Assembly: GCA_016215705.1 (NCBI GenBank)
Contig: JACRIR010000053.1
Coordinates: forward strand, 18,010 to 82,009
DNA: 64,000 nt
DNA from: Candidatus Poribacteria bacterium
Lineage (GTDB): Bacteria; Abyssobacteria; SURF-5
Direction of reading: 5' to 3'
Shown here: positions 60,272-64,000 of the stretch, piece by piece
How the letters are laid out: every line of letters starts with the position of its first letter
Numbering within the stretch: the first letter of the stretch is position 1
Notes under the pieces: model-generated
The model's input: only the letters and a program-made list of their open reading frames with translations
The model's database searches: none
What the model was told of the DNA's origin: nothing
Made by a program: the position numbers and the translations under genes

Positions 60272-61519
60272 TCAAAACGATTCCAGCGCGACCATCTCCT
60301 CAAACGTCTGTCGGCGGCGGATGACCTTCTGTTGCGTTCCATCCACCATTACTTCGGCGATCAGCGGCCGGGAGTTGTAATTCGAGGACATGGTTGACCC
60401 ATAGGCGCCTGCGCTCATTATCGCTATCAATTCCCCCGGCTCGAGTTCGGGGAGTTCGCGGCCGCGTGCAAAGAAATCGGCCGACTCGCATATGCCTCCG
60501 ACAACGTCCGCAACCATCGTCCTCGCGGCGTCATCGCGATACTTGACGGGGATTATCCGGTGAAACGCCCCGTAAATACTCGGTCTTATCAGATCGTTCA
60601 TTGCGGCGTCGACGACCACAAATTTCTTGCTTCCCGTCGTTTTGACGTGCAACACCCGCGTCACGAGGACGCCCGCATTCCCGACAATAACCCTGCCCGG
60701 CTCAACAATTAGGGTGCATCCCGAATTCCTAATAAGCGGCCGAACGGCGCTTACGTACTCCTCAAAAGACGGAGGCTCCTCATTGTCGTATGTGATGCCT
60801 ATCCCGCCTCCCATATCCACGAATCGCAGCCCCAGCCCGAGCTGGTTGAGCTCCGCCACCAACCCGATAACCCGCTCGAGACTTTCGACGAAAGGAGATA
60901 ATTCCACTATCTGAGAGCCGATGTGTTTGTGAATTCCGACCACCTCGATGTTGGGCATGTCGGCAGCCTGCTTGTAAAACTCGACCGCATTTTCGATTGC
61001 GATGCCGAACTTGTTCTCCTTCAGCCCGGTCGAAATGTATGGATGCGTGCGGGGATCAATGTCGGGGTTAACCCTGAGAGCAACCCTCGCCGTGCGTCCC
61101 ATCTCCCTGGCGACGCGGCTGAGAAGATTGAGCTCGCTTTCTGAATCAATGTTGAACATGAGGACGTCGCAATCGAGCGCGGTCCTGAGCTCTTTCTCGG
61201 TTTTCGCATTGCCGTTGAAAACGACCTTTCGCGGAGGAATTCCTACACGAAGCGCGCGAAACAACTCGCCGCCGGAGACAACGTCCGCCCCCGAACCGGC
61301 ATCGGCCAGAACCTTCAGGATCGCCAGCGACGAATTTGCTTTAAAGGCAAAACATATTAAGTGTTCGATGCCGGCAAGCGAACTTTCAAACCGGCCATAG
61401 TGGCGCAATAACGTGTTCTTGCTGTAAAGATAGAAGGGCGTGCCCGCCGTCTCCGCTATCTGCGAAATCGGCAGGTCCTCACAGAAAAGCTCGCCTTCAC
61501 GATAGTTGAAAAGATTCAT
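60272..61519 (-). CDS. lysA: Diaminopimelate decarboxylase
   Basis: 415 residues. It decarboxylates meso-diaminopimelate to lysine with PLP. Motifs: FAFKANSS near 57 with the Schiff-base Lys, HKHIGSQI near 198, VDMGGGIG near 235, EPGRVIVGNAG near 272, GGICESADFFARG near 340 with the catalytic Cys, and GAYGSTMSSNYNSRP near 375. Length and motifs are typical. The gene has its own sigma70-like promoter about 100-130 bases upstream, with a leader that contains a 7-bp hairpin (61534-61554). No ribosome site of standard form precedes the ATG. Confidence 0.95.
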   Translation of the reverse strand: MNLFNYREGELFCEDLPISQIAETAGTPFYLYSKNTLLRHYGRFESSLAGIEHLICFAFKANSSLAILKVLADAGSGADVVSGGELFRALRVGIPPRKVVFNGNAKTEKELRTALDCDVLMFNIDSESELNLLSRVAREMGRTARVALRVNPDIDPRTHPYISTGLKENKFGIAIENAVEFYKQAADMPNIEVVGIHKHIGSQIVELSPFVESLERVIGLVAELNQLGLGLRFVDMGGGIGITYDNEEPPSFEEYVSAVRPLIRNSGCTLIVEPGRVIVGNAGVLVTRVLHVKTTGSKKFVVVDAAMNDLIRPSIYGAFHRIIPVKYRDDAARTMVADVVGGICESADFFARGRELPELEPGELIAIMSAGAYGSTMSSNYNSRPLIAEVMVDGTQQKVIRRRQTFEEMVALESF

Positions 61520-61621
61520 GTCGATAGACTAAAGCCGACCGTCTTGAGGCCGGCCCCCGATGATTCAAGGGGTGAAACCCGACGCGCGGCCTATGAGTAG
61601 TTATAACTCTTTTGCCTGTTT

Positions 61622-61651
61622 ATACTAACATAAGCCTGAAGATTGTGTCAA
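61622..61651 (-). promoter_or_regulatory. Sigma70-like promoter of lysA
   Basis: On the minus strand TTGACA (61646-61651) and TAGTAT (61622-61627) are 18 bases apart. A start near 61614 leaves a 95-base leader before the ATG. Confidence 0.65.
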
Positions 61652-61671
61652 TGAGAAATTATGGGGAAGTC

Positions 61672-62364
61672 TCAGTGCTCGCCGTGTGAGTGTTCGTGAG
61701 TCTCCTCCTGGACGGCGCCGCCATGATGCTCGCCCTGTTCTTCGTGCTCGTGTTCCGGTTCCGCGCCCTCGGCATGCGTGTGCTCTAATTGCTCACCTGC
61801 TGCCTCTTCTCCGGGATGATGGTGTTCGGCGGTAGGCGCGCCGATTTTCCAGAAACCTCTTTCTTTCAGAACTTCCTCAAGCTTCTCTGCCTTCTCGGGG
61901 TTGGCCAGCGCGCGCATGTAATATACGATCTTCCACTGTGTCGCATCATCGATGATCTTTTCCCATCCGGGCATGCCGGTGTATCTGATTCCGTTATCTA
62001 TGATCCATTTGAGTTGCGCATCGGAGTATTCCTGAACATCAGGCGAGGCCAGGTCCGCCACCGGAGGATAGAACGATTTCGCAAAATCGGAGTCCGCATC
62101 GCCCTCGAGGTCGTGACATACGGCGCAATGGTGGCCGAAGTGTTCGCCACCCGTTAGAATGTTTTCTTCACTGTTTTCAATCCGGGTTGCGGGGGCCGCA
62201 GCCTCGGGAATCTTCCGATGCTTCATCATGGTTGCCATTTCTTCTTCCCACTCAGGCGGTTCAACCGTCGCCTTCTTTCCCACCAGGGAAAGCCCAAAAA
62301 CGCCTCCGATAATTCCGCAGACGATAATTCCCGCTATCAGACCGACCCAGAATTGCCTCTTCAT
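61672..62364 (-). CDS. Membrane-anchored mono-heme cytochrome c with a histidine-rich C-terminus
   Basis: 230 residues from ATG 62364 (GGAGGAGTC directly upstream). An N-terminal helix (about 5-28) anchors it in the inner membrane. The class I cytochrome c domain has the heme motif CAVCH (Cys80 to His84) and the distal Met in RYTGMPGW near Met131. The last 50 residues are rich in His and Glu, with 13 His, and have no match to the cytochrome fold. They may bind metal ions in the periplasm. The partner reductase or oxidase is not encoded nearby. Confidence 0.9.
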   Translation of the reverse strand: MKRQFWVGLIAGIIVCGIIGGVFGLSLVGKKATVEPPEWEEEMATMMKHRKIPEAAAPATRIENSEENILTGGEHFGHHCAVCHDLEGDADSDFAKSFYPPVADLASPDVQEYSDAQLKWIIDNGIRYTGMPGWEKIIDDATQWKIVYYMRALANPEKAEKLEEVLKERGFWKIGAPTAEHHHPGEEAAGEQLEHTHAEGAEPEHEHEEQGEHHGGAVQEETHEHSHGEH

Positions 62365-62484
62365 GACTCCTCCCCTTCCTGTGGCGCTACGCAGGTATTT
62401 GGCCAATGCGACGCATGTTGTGTTCGGGCTCAAGAGACTGTACAAATTATATATTGGATCGCCTGACCTCGCTAGTGCCAAGAT

Positions 62485-62521
62485 AAAAAAGGGGACAAGC
62501 CCGAACCACGGGCCTGTCCCC
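62485..62521 (-). terminator. Intrinsic terminator of the cystathionine gamma-synthase-like gene
   Basis: GGGGACA/TGTCCCC and GCCCG/CGGGC stems with one internal mismatch and a 5-base loop (62491-62521) are followed on the minus strand by six T (A6 at 62485-62490). It begins 19 bases after the stop. Confidence 0.85.
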
Positions 62522-62539
62522 GGTCCTCCCGAATCGTCC

Positions 62540-63715
62540 CTATATCACAGCAAGCGCTTGATCAAGGTCTGCAATGATATCCTCAACGTCCTCGAAGCCC
62601 ACGGCCAGACGCACAAGCTCGTCAGTGATGCCGATGGCGATCCGCTCGTCACGCGTCATGGCGTAATATGTCACTGTCGCCGGATGCGTAATCAGAGATT
62701 CAGGCCCGCCGAGGCTCGGCGCAATCAGGCAAAGCTTCAGCGTGTCGAGGAACTTCAACGTCTGCTCAAGGTTTCCTTTGACATCAAACGTGACCACACC
62801 CCCAAAACCGCGCATTTGCTCCTTCGCAAGCTTATGCTGCCGATGACTCGGCAAGGCGGGATAGTAGACCCGCTTGATCTTCGGGTGTTTCTCGAGGCGT
62901 TGCGCTACCTCCAGGGCCGTCTGGTTCTGCCTTTCCATCCTGAGCGAGTAAGTCTTCAGGCCGCGGAGCAAGAGAAAACACGAGTTCGGATCCGGCACGC
63001 CGCCGGTCATCTTCTGAAAATCCTTGATGCGTCCGAAAAACTTCCGGCTCGTCATCACTGCGCCCGACAGAATGTCGTTGTGGCCGGCAAGAAACTTTGT
63101 GCCGCTATGGATGACGATGTCGATTCCCGTCTTCAGCGGCTTTTGGTTATACGGCCCGCCAAACGTGCTGTCTATTACGGTCGTTATCTTATGTTTCCGA
63201 CCCAACTCCGAGATTCGCGCCAAATCCGCTATGTTGAGATACGGATTCGTGGGCGATTCGGAAAACAGCATGACGGTATTCTTTCGTATCGCCGCCTCCA
63301 TCTTCTCATAGTCACCCATCGGCACAACCGTCACTTCTATCCCGAAACGGGGAAGAAAGTTCTCGGCAAAATTGAGGGTCTGCTTGTAGGCGTCGTCAGT
63401 CAGAATGATGTGATCGCCCATCTTCATGAGCGCGAACACTGTCGCGCTGACCGCGCTCATCCCACAGTCGAACAGGAGACAGCATTCCGCGCCCTCGAGC
63501 ATCGCAAGCTTCTTTTCGGCGGCCTCCTGCGTCGGGTTTCCATATCGGCCGTATTCATAATGGCTTTTCTTGCCCGCCGTGTAGAGAGCGACCTCCTCCA
63601 TGTTCTGGAACACAAACGTCGATGATTGCACAATGGGAGTGGTCACGGAACCACGCCATCTTCTCTCGCCACCGTGCACCGCAATCGTTGATTCACCGCT
63701 CTTTGAAATGTCCAT
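62540..63715 (-). CDS. Cystathionine gamma-synthase/beta-lyase family PLP enzyme
   Basis: 391 residues from ATG 63715, with GGAG nine bases upstream; the frame extends to 63796 without a site. It is a fold-type I Cys/Met-metabolism enzyme: YEYGRYGNPTQEAAEKKLAMLEG near 50, CLLFDCGMSAVSATVFALM near 80, LFSESPTNPYLNIADL near 145 and the Schiff-base lysine in HSGTKFLAGHND near 198. Synthase, lyase and gamma-lyase activities cannot be separated by motif; the nearby lysA and amino-acid context favours methionine synthesis. It has its own promoter and a strong terminator. Confidence 0.9.
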   Translation of the reverse strand: MDISKSGESTIAVHGGERRWRGSVTTPIVQSSTFVFQNMEEVALYTAGKKSHYEYGRYGNPTQEAAEKKLAMLEGAECCLLFDCGMSAVSATVFALMKMGDHIILTDDAYKQTLNFAENFLPRFGIEVTVVPMGDYEKMEAAIRKNTVMLFSESPTNPYLNIADLARISELGRKHKITTVIDSTFGGPYNQKPLKTGIDIVIHSGTKFLAGHNDILSGAVMTSRKFFGRIKDFQKMTGGVPDPNSCFLLLRGLKTYSLRMERQNQTALEVAQRLEKHPKIKRVYYPALPSHRQHKLAKEQMRGFGGVVTFDVKGNLEQTLKFLDTLKLCLIAPSLGGPESLITHPATVTYYAMTRDERIAIGITDELVRLAVGFEDVEDIIADLDQALAVI

Positions 63716-63814
63716 TTCCGCCAACTCCGGTCCTCCTGTCTCACAATAGGCCAACGGGGTGTCTCGTTGTCCTCTCTTTGAACCATAAAAACGCAAGCTG
63801 CAACAAGAATCTAT

Positions 63815-63844
63815 AGATTACCACGAAACCCGCCAACACGTCAA
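63815..63844 (-). promoter_or_regulatory. Sigma70-like promoter of the cystathionine gamma-synthase-like gene
   Basis: On the minus strand TTGACG (63839-63844) and TAATCT (63815-63820) are 18 bases apart, giving a leader of about 90 bases. Confidence 0.6.
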
Positions 63845-63886
63845 ACCTTGACAACCTTGAGGGCCTGCGACATAAAAGGGGGATTG

Positions 63887-63915
63887 TTGACATTTGTTTT
63901 ATTTTTGTCTATGAT
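63887..63915 (+). promoter_or_regulatory. Near-consensus sigma70 promoter of the right-edge gene
   Basis: TTGACA (63887-63892) and TATGAT (63910-63915) are separated by exactly 17 bases. The spacer is T-rich. Confidence 0.85.
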
Positions 63916-63938
63916 ATTGTTGATATATATCAACAATA
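63915..63938 (+). promoter_or_regulatory. 24-bp perfect dyad, probable operator at the transcription start
   Basis: The half-site TATTGTTGATAT is followed by its exact reverse complement. The dyad overlaps the last base of the -10 box and the expected start, so a bound dimer would block transcription. A further ATTGTTGA half-site overlaps the -35 box (63883-63890). Confidence 0.8.
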
Positions 63939-63969
63939 GAAGAGGAAACAGCCAAGAAGGGGGAACGCA

Positions 63970-64000
63970 ATGAACGCAGTCCAGCAGATCGAAACACGGA
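63970..64000 (+). CDS. First codons of a gene truncated by the window edge
   Basis: ATG at 63970 opens MNAVQQIETR and runs off the end. GGGGG lies six bases upstream as a ribosome site, and a near-consensus promoter with a dyad operator precedes it. The product cannot be identified. The operator suggests either an autoregulated repressor or a repressor target. Confidence 0.65.
   Translation, partial: MNAVQQIETR

Noticed and set aside
61520..61671. Possible lysine riboswitch in the lysA leader
   Set aside because: The leader is only about 95 bases after the predicted start, shorter than known lysine riboswitches, and shows only one small hairpin.
62159..63625. Long plus-strand open frame of 488 codons opposite the cystathionine gamma-synthase-like gene
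   Set aside because: It is antisense to a gene with complete PLP motifs, lacks a ribosome site and reads as Arg/His-rich noise.
1..64000. tRNA, rRNA, transposase or integrase genes
   Set aside because: I saw no cloverleaf-like or ribosomal sequence in the intergenic gaps examined and no transposase or integrase motifs in the frames; short RNAs could be missed by eye.

Overview
The window is bacterial DNA of moderate GC content with dense, mostly polycistronic coding and no ribosomal RNA, tRNA, CRISPR array or recognisable insertion sequence. An outer membrane is implied by a Wza-type export lipoprotein and by a beta-barrel protein ending in phenylalanine, so the host is a diderm. DsrMK-like redox subunits, five radical SAM proteins and a DisA-type c-di-AMP synthase fit an anaerobic or microaerophilic, probably uncultivated lineage (Desulfobacterota-like or one of the diderm candidate phyla). 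The sequence alone does not fix the phylum.

Region 1 (109-32604, all on the minus strand) is a very large exopolysaccharide or O-antigen type cluster. Read 5' to 3' it runs: D-aminoacylase-like amidohydrolase, small secreted protein, outer-membrane beta-barrel, Wza lipoprotein, Wzc tyrosine autokinase, O-antigen-ligase/TPR protein, polysaccharide deacetylase, then a block of seven GT4 glycosyltransferases, two methyltransferases, four B12-binding radical SAM proteins, a Wzx-type flippase, a Wzy/ligase protein, a FemAB-like acyltransferase, a DegT aminotransferase-like protein, a ChbG/HpnK deacetylase and finally the phosphoglycosyl transferase that would start the repeat unit. Most junctions overlap by 4 to 25 bases (ATGA or GTGA), so the genes are almost certainly translationally coupled. 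This is a Wzx/Wzy-style pathway with unusually heavy radical SAM decoration.

Region 2 (32605-37892) holds a short minus-strand operon encoding a NarI/DsrM-like membrane cytochrome b, a DsrK/HdrD-like iron-sulfur protein and a single-domain response regulator, closed by an intrinsic terminator. It is followed by a gene-poor 0.9 kb and a plus-strand short-chain dehydrogenase. This stretch is rich in degenerate 7-bp tandem repeats, including a perfect telomere-like GGGTTTA array.

Region 3 (37871-52817) is a second glycan locus: a minus-strand GT-C membrane protein, then a plus-strand operon of three GT2 enzymes, a GT4, a YfhO-type membrane protein, a methyltransferase, another GT4, a Dpm1-like synthase, a radical SAM protein with a SPASM-like tail, a membrane GT2 and a DUF2723/TPR protein. 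Two polyprenyl-phosphate-sugar synthases beside three polytopic GT-C-like proteins suggest glycosylation on the outer face of the inner membrane.

Region 4 (52950-63715, minus strand) is housekeeping: sugar-nucleotide transferase, SPOR protein, GNAT acetyltransferase, pyrE, pyrF, pyrD, an enlarged pyrK, disA, lysA, a membrane-anchored cytochrome c with a His-rich tail, and a cystathionine gamma-synthase-like enzyme. The window ends with the first codons of a plus-strand gene behind a near-consensus promoter with a perfect 24-bp dyad operator. Several sigma70-like promoters and terminators are located individually.
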